NCBI RefSeq assembly: GCF_003208175.1
Contig: NZ_QKMR01000001.1
Location: forward strand, 40,502 to 104,501
DNA from: Ruminiclostridium sufflavum DSM 19573
Lineage (GTDB): Bacteria; Bacillota; Clostridia; Acetivibrionales; DSM-1351
Direction of reading: 5' to 3'
DNA: 64,000 bases
In this document: positions 16,428 through 25,234 of the stretch, in pieces
Layout of the letters: every line of letters begins with the position of its first letter
How positions within the stretch are numbered: position 1 is the stretch's first letter
The notes under the pieces: model-generated
Databases searched by the model: none
Told to the model about the DNA's origin: nothing
What the model saw: the letters and a program-made list of their open reading frames with translations, nothing else
Program-made: the position numbers and the translations under genes

Positions 16428-19400
16428 CTAAAGAGTATTTATATCCCCCTCCCCATCTATAGCCAGCAGCTCTCTGAAATCCTTCCTTTCAAACTCCTGT
16501 ATGGATATTCTGCTCTTATTGGGATTTGCAAACACAAAGGTCTTGTCTACATTTTCAACATAGTTTTGAATTTTGTCATTGGTTGAGCTTATTATTGCCT
16601 GAAAGCCAAGCTTTCTGATAAGTCCTATACAGCTTCCCACCTTTTCCGCATCCATTTTTGAAAAGGCTTCATCCAGAACAACTATTCTTGGTGTGGGTCT
16701 TCTCCTTATATTTGCTTTCAGATTGATTCTGTAAACCTGTGCAAAGCTTGCCAGCAAAGCGACATACAGAGGATTCTGTCCTTCGCCTCCTGAGTTCTTT
16801 GACAGCATTTTACTTAGGCGCATCGGAGGCATTCCCTCTACCAGCTGCTCCATGTCAAAGGACAGATACGTTCTGTAGTCGGCATACCTTTCCATACTGG
16901 ACCTTGCTTCCTCCATAGTCCTTGAATCACTGTTCTCAGGAGGCATAAACAATTCAATCAGCTCATTTATCAAATCCTTGTAGTCCTTCTCATGCTTCAT
17001 GCTGAACAAGTCCAACTGGTTATCGATTTTGCCTGTCAGCTGATGAGGATTGATTTCCAGATTTTCATCCATAAACATATCATAAAACCTTCCATCCTCT
17101 CCCTGATTTCTGGTTATGATAAATTTATACCTATCCTTCCCGAAATCCAGCTGAGCCAAAACCCTGTTCAGATCCTCCTTCTGCTGCAGCACTTCCTTTA
17201 TTGCATCCCGTATCTTATATACAAAATCCGTTTTAAAATGATAAACAGCCAGCTTCGCCTGCTCATTTGCCTTTTCCGTAAATTCACTCAGCTTTTCGCT
17301 GCTGAGATTATCAAGCAATTGGTCGTATTCTTCATTATCCTTGCAGGTAAGGGAAAAACCTCGGTATGCATATTGATTTCTGTACCCCTCCCTTTTTTGC
17401 ACCAATTTCTCATATTCCTCACCGGATTTTTTATCACTTTCATTCTTTATAATCAATAACAAATTCCTGATGCTTTCTGCTCTTGCCGATGTATGCTCTC
17501 TCATAAAGCTGCCGAACAGCTCTTCCTTGCTGCCGTTAAAAATAAATACCTTTTTCTTCTCTGCCAACTCTCCGTTTAATGAAATAATGGTATTTTTGAA
17601 ATCCTCCACTTCTCTGCTTTTGGTTCTCAAATCCAAATTTACTGATTCCTTCAGCTTGCCTTTTTCATTAATTTCCTGCTCCAGCTCGAGCTTTTTTGCC
17701 TTCCATTCATCAATATTTTTCTCTTTTAATTCATTTATTTTCCGTATATACTCCTGCTTTTGCTCCTCCTTCGCATAAATCTCCCTGATTTCCTGCACCT
17801 GCTTATAATAAAAATCAGCATCCTTTGAAAGAGACTCATAGCCCAATATTTCCGAAACCTTTTCCAGCTGGATATCCAAAGGCCCTTTTTCAGCCTGCAC
17901 CTCCGATAAATCCTGTTCCAGCTGTCTAAGTCTCCTTTCAATTGCACTGCGCCCTATGTATGCATATTCCGTGTAATTACGGGGATTTATATGCTGAAGC
18001 TTATATCCCTGATAAAGTACACAATCAGGAGTAATTCCGCTTTTATTCTCCCTGAGCTCTTCAACAGTGCCGCACTTAATCACCGTACCCATGAGAAAAT
18101 CAATATATGCTCTTGTATATTCTTCTGCTGTTTCCACTTCCCCGGCAAGAGAATTTTTCAGTACAGGCTTGATATCCCTTAATACTCCTTCGGTGTCAAT
18201 AACCGCCGCCTTGCAGTATTTCTTGGGACTCAGCCCCTTATATATCTCCATCGCCTGCTTCGCATAATCCGGATGAACTATCAAAGCAAGCTTATTATTG
18301 CCCATATAGCCTTCTGCCGCATCCAGCCAGACTTCATCCCTTACCTCTATGATATCCGCCAGAATATCCACCCGTACAGGGCGTTCATAATACTTCTCAA
18401 GCTCTCTTGCTATATAATCCCGGGCTTCCAGCAGATATGAGGGATACGCCTTCTGGCCATTTTTCAAGGCGGCTGTCTGCTTTGTAAGCCCGGAAGCGGC
18501 TTTTTTCAGCTCATTTATTCTTGAAGCCAGCTCTTCCTTATCCTTTTCCAGCTCGGATCTTACTCCTGCTATGGCTGCTTTTATTTTTTCAATACGGCCA
18601 CAGTCTGCCTGATATTCCTTAAAGCTCTCTATACCGTCATGCACCTCCGGCTCCAGAAGCCCAGCCGCAAGCCATACAGTTAATCCCTCGGCAGCCTTAT
18701 CATATTCAGCCTTGTTTCTTTTTAGAAGCTCAAGCATTTGGTTCAGAGAATCAAGTTCCGCTTCCAGATGCTCATAACCGCTGTTCCTTATTGAGCTGAC
18801 AACCTCGTCTCTCCTGTTTTGCAGCTCCTTCAGCATTTGTTCCAGAGCTCCTGCCGTTTTGCCTAAGTCCAGAATGTCCTCCTCATACCTTTTCCGCTGC
18901 AGCTGGATTCTGTCAAGCCTTGCTTCGATTGAATGCATATCAAGCTTGTCAATGTTATATTGATACTGGATGCTTTCCCTGCAATGCTTGTCATATACTT
19001 TGAACTGATTATGAATACCCGTTAGAGCCTCAATTTCATTTCTGGTGTCCTCAAGCTTTCTTCTCAGCCTGATATATTGAGCCACACTATCCTGCATATC
19101 CTCAATATGAATATCATTTTCGGTGCAGATATAGTTCTTCACAAAATCCTCCAGCTTCATATCCATTCTGAAGGGAATCGCTTTTTTGAACAACGCCGGA
19201 AAATGCTTCTGGTGCAGTCCTCCAAAATAATTGCTGTACAGCTCACTGCGGAATTTTTCATTTGTCCTGCTGAAATAATAATCCTCTTTTGAAAAATCAG
19301 CTTTTATGCCTTCCCTAAGTTCATTTATTGAAACAGCCCTGCCCCCGTCACGGTATAAATCAGGCAGAAGCTCTCCCAAATGACGGAAGAACATATGATT

Positions 19401-19787
19401 TACACTGTTTACCGATACATCAACATCAAAGGCAACTCCTATGCTTTGATATTTCAAGGTTTCAGAGTCCTGAAATTCCAGAACCACCGAAGAGGAAAAG
19501 TTTTTATTTCTGAGATAGCTTATATTATTATTTTCCTGAACCACCTTCATGCCCCTGAGATATTCTATCAGGGTACGGTCAGAATCTTCCTTTGCCGCCT
19601 TATTGAAAAATGAACGTCCATTGCTGTCTGCATACAGAATTATTTGGAGTGCATCTAAAACAGTGGATTTTCCGCTGCCTGAATGTCCCGTGAAAAAGTT
19701 TATTTCTTTGTTAAAGGTCAGCAGCTTTTCATTAATGTAGTGCCAATTGTTCAGACACATCTTCGTCAGTACTTGAAACCGGCTCAT
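16428..19787 (-). CDS. jetC: Wadjet-type SMC ATPase JetC (MukB/MksB-like)
   Basis: An SMC-like ABC ATPase of about 1,119 residues. The N-terminal head has Walker A GHSGSGKST at 34-42, preceded by the family hallmark NNWHY. Long coiled-coil arms fill about 260-960, with a hinge-like insert around 450-600. The C-terminal head holds signature LSKNSGGEGQN and Walker B IVVLDEAFSKMD. In Wadjet systems JetABC forms a loop-extruding condensin that recognises circular plasmid DNA. ATG 19787 is chosen because AGGAGG lies 9 bases upstream and the protein then begins MSRFQVLTKM; this overlaps jetB by 56 bp. The gene set jetA-jetB-jetC is intact, but no JetD Toprim nuclease gene follows. Confidence 0.88.
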   Translation of the reverse strand: MSRFQVLTKMCLNNWHYINEKLLTFNKEINFFTGHSGSGKSTVLDALQIILYADSNGRSFFNKAAKEDSDRTLIEYLRGMKVVQENNNISYLRNKNFSSSVVLEFQDSETLKYQSIGVAFDVDVSVNSVNHMFFRHLGELLPDLYRDGGRAVSINELREGIKADFSKEDYYFSRTNEKFRSELYSNYFGGLHQKHFPALFKKAIPFRMDMKLEDFVKNYICTENDIHIEDMQDSVAQYIRLRRKLEDTRNEIEALTGIHNQFKVYDKHCRESIQYQYNIDKLDMHSIEARLDRIQLQRKRYEEDILDLGKTAGALEQMLKELQNRRDEVVSSIRNSGYEHLEAELDSLNQMLELLKRNKAEYDKAAEGLTVWLAAGLLEPEVHDGIESFKEYQADCGRIEKIKAAIAGVRSELEKDKEELASRINELKKAASGLTKQTAALKNGQKAYPSYLLEARDYIARELEKYYERPVRVDILADIIEVRDEVWLDAAEGYMGNNKLALIVHPDYAKQAMEIYKGLSPKKYCKAAVIDTEGVLRDIKPVLKNSLAGEVETAEEYTRAYIDFLMGTVIKCGTVEELRENKSGITPDCVLYQGYKLQHINPRNYTEYAYIGRSAIERRLRQLEQDLSEVQAEKGPLDIQLEKVSEILGYESLSKDADFYYKQVQEIREIYAKEEQKQEYIRKINELKEKNIDEWKAKKLELEQEINEKGKLKESVNLDLRTKSREVEDFKNTIISLNGELAEKKKVFIFNGSKEELFGSFMREHTSARAESIRNLLLIIKNESDKKSGEEYEKLVQKREGYRNQYAYRGFSLTCKDNEEYDQLLDNLSSEKLSEFTEKANEQAKLAVYHFKTDFVYKIRDAIKEVLQQKEDLNRVLAQLDFGKDRYKFIITRNQGEDGRFYDMFMDENLEINPHQLTGKIDNQLDLFSMKHEKDYKDLINELIELFMPPENSDSRTMEEARSSMERYADYRTYLSFDMEQLVEGMPPMRLSKMLSKNSGGEGQNPLYVALLASFAQVYRINLKANIRRRPTPRIVVLDEAFSKMDAEKVGSCIGLIRKLGFQAIISSTNDKIQNYVENVDKTFVFANPNKSRISIQEFERKDFRELLAIDGEGDINTL

Positions 19788-20394
19788 TATCCGAATCCTC
19801 CTCATCCTCCTGATACTCCTGTATGATGCTTTCCATTGACTGCCCGTCAAACAGCAGATTGACAGTAGGATATATTATAAACCTTGTATCTCCGTCCGGT
19901 TCTCCTATATCTTCAAGCATCTCAATAACCTGATATCTTTTAAGAGCCGCTATTGTTTTTCTCACCTCGGTAGGCGAAATAGACCTGCCGTTCCACAGGC
20001 GAAAAAGCTGTATCTTGCCATAAACCTCATTCAGTGTGGTATATACATATATTGAATTTGAAACCGCAGCCATCTGCTCATCAAAGATAAGCTTCAGAAG
20101 CAAAATAAATATTGTCGTCAGCCTGCTCAGCTTGTCACCCTGCAAGCTATGTGTACGTATAAACATAATGCTGAACTGCCTGTTTTCTATTATTTCGGTA
20201 TCCGCTATCTTGAAATATTCCTTGAGAAAATCCAGATGCCTTTCACAGGTACGGTACAACTTATTGGGGATATACCGTTCCGTCCTTTTGTCATATTTTC
20301 TCTCCAATATATAGGTCTGACTTTGCAGAGCCTTCACAGCCTCTGTAAGCTCATTCCTATCCTCGTCTAAAAGCTCTCTGTAATATGGAAACAT
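19732..20394 (-). CDS. jetB: Wadjet JetB, kleisin-interacting winged-helix subunit (DUF4194, MksE-like)
   Basis: A 220-residue protein with the DUF4194/MksE pattern: an N-terminal helical region (YYRELLDEDRNELTEAVKAL), then LSRLTTIFILLLKLIFDE and a winged-helix part (SISPTEVRKTIAALKRYQVIE). An acidic tail (EYQEDEEDSDNEP) follows and overlaps the jetC start. In MukEF or MksEF-type complexes this subunit binds the kleisin and bridges it to the SMC heads. It lies 51 bp after jetA and is translationally overlapped with jetC, as expected for subunits made in fixed ratio. Confidence 0.85.
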   Translation of the reverse strand: MFPYYRELLDEDRNELTEAVKALQSQTYILERKYDKRTERYIPNKLYRTCERHLDFLKEYFKIADTEIIENRQFSIMFIRTHSLQGDKLSRLTTIFILLLKLIFDEQMAAVSNSIYVYTTLNEVYGKIQLFRLWNGRSISPTEVRKTIAALKRYQVIEMLEDIGEPDGDTRFIIYPTVNLLFDGQSMESIIQEYQEDEEDSDNEPVSSTDEDVSEQLALH

Positions 20395-20445
20395 TTTACA
20401 TCCTCTCTTTTTGAAAATTAAACCCCGCCTCTCGGCTCAATCTCA

Positions 20446-21831
20446 TTAGTCTGAACCGGCATTATAATTTTTCTCAAATACTATATCGGGATATGTATAC
20501 CTGCCATTTGCAATATTGCCTTTCGCCCCCGGGACAGTGCGAAAAGGGCTGCTCTTTCGTATGCTGTAATCATATGCGAGAATAAGCAGTTCAAATTCCT
20601 CATCATTCTTAACCGGCTGCTCCTTAGATGAATATACCCCATCTGTCATACGTCCCAGTATAAACTGCTCAATCTGTGTCTTGCTGTAACGGTTTTTATT
20701 CCTGTTGATACGGAGAATTTCCTCCTTTGAAAGCTCCCCTTCCGTTTTCTCCTCCGCTTCCACCGTTTCTTCAAACACCTTGTGCTTTCCCCGCTTTTTG
20801 TATAAAGAATCCGGTGAAATAATTGTATGGTCGTTTATTCTGACAGAAGCCGCAGCCTTATTTAAAAGCTCATTGTTTTTGTCCCCTGACATAAGATTGA
20901 GCAGCGCTATGACATTCCCCCGCATACTGTCATCATTGCTCAGCAAATACTCAAGCCTGCTTACTGTAGCCCTCACATACCTGCTGTGTTCAGTATCAAT
21001 ATGGGAAATTCTATTCTCCATGTTGATAATTCCCCGTTCAATCTCATAGATTATATCCATGAATTCACTCTCAATCTCCTCTTCCTTTATGCCTTCAGCC
21101 ATCATTCTATGCTTGAGCGCATACAGTCTTCCCTCATCCTCCTGAATAGAACGAAGAAGCCTCTTTATATCGTTTTTGTATATATAAAAATTGTCACTGG
21201 TTTTTAAAAGACTGTATTTCTTGTTAACTATGGCTTCAACATAAACATCCAAATGCTCCTGCAAAAGCTCCTCATAATTATTTTTTTGCAGAAGAGATTC
21301 AAAAAAGCCGTCCATATTGTGAAGCATGTCCTGTAAAGCCCTGTTCAGCCTATTTGTATTTATCCTTGCTGTTTTCAGCAGCTCAATTCCGGCTTTATTA
21401 TCATAGTAAAAGGAATAAATATTGGTATAGATATTCTGGATATAAATATCTGTTTCCTCTGAATCAGGATTGCTCAGCCTTCTGAAAACCTCAATAAAAG
21501 CAGATGCATAGTCAGGTATCACTATATTTGTTTTAAAGGAGCTGTAATCCTCTATCTTTTTCAGCCATGCAAAGCGCAGCAGCCTGTTTAAAATTTTAGC
21601 AGACATAGGCTCCAGATTATCTGCCTCCTGTTCCTCATCATCTGCGGTAATATCTATAATCCTGTCGGAAAAACGCTCTGCAATAAGCTGTATACAGGTT
21701 TCTCTTGTCAAAAAGTAATCATTGTACAAATATTCGTCGTATATTGCCATCAAAGCTTCCATATAGATATACCTGTTTTTAGAATAGAACAGATGCCAGA
21801 ACTGCTGTGATATTTTTAAAATTTCCTTCAT
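20446..21831 (-). CDS. jetA: Wadjet JetA, kleisin-like subunit (MksF-like)
   Basis: A 461-residue, largely helical acidic protein, first gene of the jetABC operon. It starts MKEILKISQQFWHLFYSKNR and contains helix-rich segments with FFESLLQKNNYEELLQEHLD and IEEEEIESEFMD-like coiled regions. The C-terminal third (LSKEEILRINRNKNRYSKTQ) leads to a small terminal domain. Size, order and context match JetA, the kleisin that closes the SMC ring. The assignment rests as much on gene order as on sequence, because kleisins diverge fast. It is separated from pncB by 77 bp; no mobile element flanks the set. Confidence 0.8.
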   Translation of the reverse strand: MKEILKISQQFWHLFYSKNRYIYMEALMAIYDEYLYNDYFLTRETCIQLIAERFSDRIIDITADDEEQEADNLEPMSAKILNRLLRFAWLKKIEDYSSFKTNIVIPDYASAFIEVFRRLSNPDSEETDIYIQNIYTNIYSFYYDNKAGIELLKTARINTNRLNRALQDMLHNMDGFFESLLQKNNYEELLQEHLDVYVEAIVNKKYSLLKTSDNFYIYKNDIKRLLRSIQEDEGRLYALKHRMMAEGIKEEEIESEFMDIIYEIERGIINMENRISHIDTEHSRYVRATVSRLEYLLSNDDSMRGNVIALLNLMSGDKNNELLNKAAASVRINDHTIISPDSLYKKRGKHKVFEETVEAEEKTEGELSKEEILRINRNKNRYSKTQIEQFILGRMTDGVYSSKEQPVKNDEEFELLILAYDYSIRKSSPFRTVPGAKGNIANGRYTYPDIVFEKNYNAGSD

Positions 21832-21908
21832 TTAAGCTCCTTGAAGAATTAATAATAATCATAATTATACCACTAATCAACTACTTTTTTAAGCTTCAAA
21901 TATCCTGC

Positions 21909-23345
21909 TTATTTATATTCCTGCAAAAGTCCTGCCTTCATATCCCATAGCGGCTTTGACATATCAACGTAGTAGTTGTGCGGATTTTCGAACCTTTTAA
22001 CCTCATCCCACAAGGTATCAATCTGTTCTCTGCAATATTCCCGGATATAGTTTAAATCAGGGCTTTCATATACACAGCAGCCTTTGTCAAATATTTGCAT
22101 CAAAAGCCTTTGCACGCGAAAACCGGTTATTGTTTTTCTCTTCCAGGTATATTCAGGATCAAACAGCTCATAAGGCTTATTCTCATCAATAATTTCCTCG
22201 TTCCTTGTAAGGACATCGGCTATGGCTTTCCCCGTAACCTTGTCAAAAAATCTCCATACAGCCTTGAAGCCCGGATTTGTAATTTTTCCCACATTTTCAC
22301 TGAGCTTTATCTTAGGAGTAACTTCGCCGTTTTCTTCAACGGCTGCCAGCTTGTACACCCCTCCGAATACAGGCTCTGATTTGGAGGTTATCAGCCTCTC
22401 GCCCACACCGAAAATATCCACCTTTGCACCCTGAATAAGAATATCTCTTATAATGAACTCATCAAGGGCATTTGACGCAACTATTCTGCAATCCTCAAAA
22501 CCGGCTTCATCAAGCATTCTTCTGGCTTCCTTTGAAAGATATGCGATATCTCCCGAGTCAATTCTTATGCCCTTTGGCCTGAAGCCTCTCGGAAGCAGCT
22601 CCTCCCTGAAGGCCCTAATTGCATTCGGAACACCGGATTTAAGTACATTATAAGTATCAACCAGCAAGGTGCAGCCGTCAGGATATGTTCTGGCATATGC
22701 CTTAAAAGCCTCCAGCTCGCTTTGGAACATCTGCACCCAGCTGTGAGCCATTGTCCCCATAACCGGAACCCCGAATTTCTTATCTGAAATAGTACAGGCA
22801 GTTCCCACACAGCCTCCGATATATGCGGCTCTTGCCCCGTATATGGCTCCGTCATAGCCCTGAGCCCTCCTTGAGCCGAACTCCATTACGGCCCTTCCGT
22901 CTGCCGCCCTTACTATACGGTTTGCCTTAGTGGCAATGAGACTCTGATGATTTATTGTAAGCAGCACCATGGTTTCAACAAACTGCGCTTCAATGACAGG
23001 CCCTCTTACCGTAATAACCGGTTCATTGGGAAATATAGGTGTTCCTTCGGGCACAGCCCAGACATCACAGCTGAACCTGAAGCTTTTTAAGTATTCCATG
23101 AATTCCTCGCAGAACATATTTTTACTTCGTAAATATTCAATGTCCTCCTCATTGAAGCTGATATTCTTCAAGTAAAGTATTAATTGCTCAACCCCTGCCA
23201 TTATTGCAAAGCCTCCGTCATCGGGCACCTTTCTGAAAAACATATCAAAGTAAGCGACCTTATTTTGCAGTCCCTCCTGTAAATACCCGTTTGCCATAGT
23301 TACCTCATAAAAATCCGTCAGCATTGTTAAGTTTATATTCTCCAT
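21909..23345 (-). CDS. pncB: Nicotinate phosphoribosyltransferase
   Basis: Converts nicotinate and PRPP to nicotinate mononucleotide in NAD salvage. Sequence hallmarks: LTDFYEVTMANGYL at the N terminus, EFGSRRAQGYDGA with the conserved His/Arg environment, GTMAHSWVQMF, LLVDTYNVLKSG, IRIDSGDIAYLS and the C-terminal PHNYYVDMSKPLWD. The length (about 478) fits the bacterial enzyme. ATG 23345 is chosen because GGAGG lies 8 bases upstream; the in-frame ATG at 23360 contains that site. It is the last gene of nrtR-pncA-like-pncB, 28 bp after the hydrolase gene. Confidence 0.93.
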   Translation of the reverse strand: MENINLTMLTDFYEVTMANGYLQEGLQNKVAYFDMFFRKVPDDGGFAIMAGVEQLILYLKNISFNEEDIEYLRSKNMFCEEFMEYLKSFRFSCDVWAVPEGTPIFPNEPVITVRGPVIEAQFVETMVLLTINHQSLIATKANRIVRAADGRAVMEFGSRRAQGYDGAIYGARAAYIGGCVGTACTISDKKFGVPVMGTMAHSWVQMFQSELEAFKAYARTYPDGCTLLVDTYNVLKSGVPNAIRAFREELLPRGFRPKGIRIDSGDIAYLSKEARRMLDEAGFEDCRIVASNALDEFIIRDILIQGAKVDIFGVGERLITSKSEPVFGGVYKLAAVEENGEVTPKIKLSENVGKITNPGFKAVWRFFDKVTGKAIADVLTRNEEIIDENKPYELFDPEYTWKRKTITGFRVQRLLMQIFDKGCCVYESPDLNYIREYCREQIDTLWDEVKRFENPHNYYVDMSKPLWDMKAGLLQEYK

Positions 23346-23373
23346 ATCCAAATCCTCCATTTATAATCAGCCT

Positions 23374-24048
23374 CTAGCCCTTAACCCCGCGAACTACCTC
23401 AATTCCGTTAATTATCATATTGTACAGTGCCGTTGCATTCATAAGCTCACCGTCATGCAGGCCAAAATCATAGGTATCGACCATGTCTATGGGAACTATG
23501 ATTCTGGAAGCCTTATTTCTCATATTGAACCAGGCTTTCAAGGTAACTGCAAGCTGCTGAACGCATATATCTGTGCAGTCGCCTGTAATGATAAAGGTAT
23601 CTGTATCCTGATTTTCCTTTAGCCATTTCTGAAAGCTTTCTTCAAGAAAGCCATTGGTTGAGTTCTTTAAAATAAGAATATAACCGCCTGTTTTCTTAAT
23701 TTCGTCTACAATTTCACCTTCGCTGCTGCCTGCAATACAATGCTTAGGATATGCACCGAATTCCGGCGACTCCTCCGTGTGGCAATCGGCAAATGCCAGC
23801 TTCTTGATTTCCAGCCTGTCACAAAGCACCGACAGCCCTGCTATCCCGGGAATCAGCTCATAAACCCTGACGCTGCTCAAAGCTCCCTCTTTTGCAAAAC
23901 CGTTTATCATATCTACAATCACTAAAGCCGTATTATTGCCTTTCAGCTCTTCCAATTTCAGCTCCGGAAGCTCTGCAAGCATATCAAATATTTTATCAAG
24001 AGCCCCTGTACTTCTGCTGAGGAAATCCTTTTTATCAATTGTTTTCAC
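23374..24048 (-). CDS. Isochorismatase-family cysteine hydrolase, probable nicotinamidase
   Basis: Cysteine hydrolase fold with the catalytic triad residues visible: Asp in LVIVDMINGF, Lys in ILKNSTNGF, and Cys in GDCTDICVQQ. Metal-site candidates are in FADCHTEESPEF. It sits directly before pncB, so nicotinamide to nicotinate deamidation is the likely reaction. An extra N-terminal helix of about 45 residues precedes the core, longer than the typical PncA start. GTG 24048 is preferred since GGAGGGG is 5 bases upstream; another GTG at 24066 overlaps the nrtR stop. Confidence 0.82.
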   Translation of the reverse strand: MKTIDKKDFLSRSTGALDKIFDMLAELPELKLEELKGNNTALVIVDMINGFAKEGALSSVRVYELIPGIAGLSVLCDRLEIKKLAFADCHTEESPEFGAYPKHCIAGSSEGEIVDEIKKTGGYILILKNSTNGFLEESFQKWLKENQDTDTFIITGDCTDICVQQLAVTLKAWFNMRNKASRIIVPIDMVDTYDFGLHDGELMNATALYNMIINGIEVVRGVKG

Positions 24049-24062
24049 TCCAACCCCTCCAA

Positions 24063-24971
24063 TCACTTTGTATCATTCCAATTTGCATTGAATTTAAACA
24101 GCTTTGACGGCCTGTGGCCCGCATCCTTTGTATACTCATTCGTTTCTGTTACCATATCCGCAATCTTTCTTCTGAAATTTGCTTTAAGCAGCTCTGTATC
24201 CAGTATAACCTCATAAACCTGCTGAAGCTCGGTCAGGGTAAATAATTCAGGCATCAGGTTGAAGGCTGTGTCAGTGTATTCTATCTTGCTCCTGAGCCTT
24301 TCAATTCCATACTCAATGATTTTTGCATGGTCAAAGGCAATCCCTTTTGATTCCAAAATTTCCCTTTCCGTTTTTGACACCTTGCCTTCAACAGCCTTCA
24401 CAGTCTTTATTATTGCGGAAAGCCTGTCATCCTCATTCTGCAATTCTAATTTAAACAGCCTCGTAAGAATGTATCCCTTTTCCGTTACGGTTTTCTGTTC
24501 CTGAAACAATTTGTATGAAACCGTAAACCATTTTGCATCATCGGCATCATCATTTGCTTTTATATCAAGTGTCTTACTGTCAGCCAGCGATAAATATGAT
24601 GCGCTTATTACACGCATACGAGGATCTCTTGCCACATCTCCCCATGTATAAAGCTGCTCCATATACAGATCATCAATACTTGTCTCCTCCTTCAGCTCTC
24701 GTGCCGCCGCTTCCTCCAGACTTTCATCAATTTGTGCGAAGCCGCCCGGAAGAGCCCACTGTCCCATATAAGGATGGTCTCCTCTTTTAATCAATAAGAC
24801 CTTTAAAACCTTCTGAGGCAGCTTTCTGTAGCTTTCCTTCTCTTCATCCGAAACAGTAAAAATAATAATATCCGCCGTTACGGATGGCTTTTCATATTTA
24901 TCCGCATTATATGCCGCTAAAAACTGTTCTTCCGTAAGTCCATTTTTATTTGTTATCTTTCCTTCGTTCAC
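24063..24971 (-). CDS. nrtR: NrtR-type Nudix-related transcriptional regulator of NAD metabolism
   Basis: The N-terminal half (about 30-175) is a Nudix domain with box [20 protein letters not shown] followed by ET; the key Arg-Glu and Glu-Glu residues are kept, so ADP-ribose or related binding, and possibly hydrolysis, is plausible. The C-terminal third (about 235-300) carries the winged helix typical of NrtR ([40 protein letters not shown]). NrtR represses NAD biosynthesis genes and is released by ADP-ribose-like ligands. It is first in an operon with the nicotinamidase-like gene and pncB, and two palindromes lie upstream. Confidence 0.9.
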   Translation of the reverse strand: MNEGKITNKNGLTEEQFLAAYNADKYEKPSVTADIIIFTVSDEEKESYRKLPQKVLKVLLIKRGDHPYMGQWALPGGFAQIDESLEEAAARELKEETSIDDLYMEQLYTWGDVARDPRMRVISASYLSLADSKTLDIKANDDADDAKWFTVSYKLFQEQKTVTEKGYILTRLFKLELQNEDDRLSAIIKTVKAVEGKVSKTEREILESKGIAFDHAKIIEYGIERLRSKIEYTDTAFNLMPELFTLTELQQVYEVILDTELLKANFRRKIADMVTETNEYTKDAGHRPSKLFKFNANWNDTK

Positions 24972-24995
24972 TATACCATCCTCCTGTATTGTATT

Positions 24996-25009
24996 ATTAT
25001 CCGGATAAT
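24996..25009. promoter_or_regulatory. Palindrome, candidate NrtR operator 1
   Basis: Perfect palindrome ATTATCCGGATAAT, 25 bp upstream of the nrtR start. It shares the half-site ATTATC with the palindrome at 25106-25124. Confidence 0.45.
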
Positions 25010-25105
25010 GCCTTCCCTTCCTTCAGGCTTATCCACCGGCAGCGGGCTTTAATGCATATTTTTGAAGGATATTGCTTTGTTCTGCCAGCGTTATTGTTTA
25101 ATTGT

Positions 25106-25124
25106 TATTATCATTTTGATAATA
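25106..25124. promoter_or_regulatory. Palindrome, candidate NrtR operator 2, near promoter
   Basis: TATTATCA-TTT-TGATAATA, perfect arms of 8. It lies just downstream of a -35-like TTGACA (minus strand, 25155-25150), where a repressor would block initiation. The -10 is not clear. Confidence 0.45.
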
Positions 25125-25154
25125 TTACTTTAATACTATTATTTTAATTTGTCA

Positions 25155-25210
25155 AGAGTTTTTTATATAAAAAACTCTCCAGACGAATTATTATCGCTGA
25201 AGAGTTTTGA
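25155..25210 (-). terminator. Terminator of the pectinase gene, with overlapping AT palindrome
   Basis: On the minus strand AACTCTTCAG and CTGGAGAGTT pair with one wobble around a CGATAATAATTCG loop, followed by TTTTTT. A perfect 24-bp palindrome (25155-25178, AGAG...CTCT around TATA) includes this T-run. The nrtR operon -35 begins at its edge. Confidence 0.75.
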
Positions 25211-25234
25211 TACATGCCTGTCAGGCTGCTGCTG

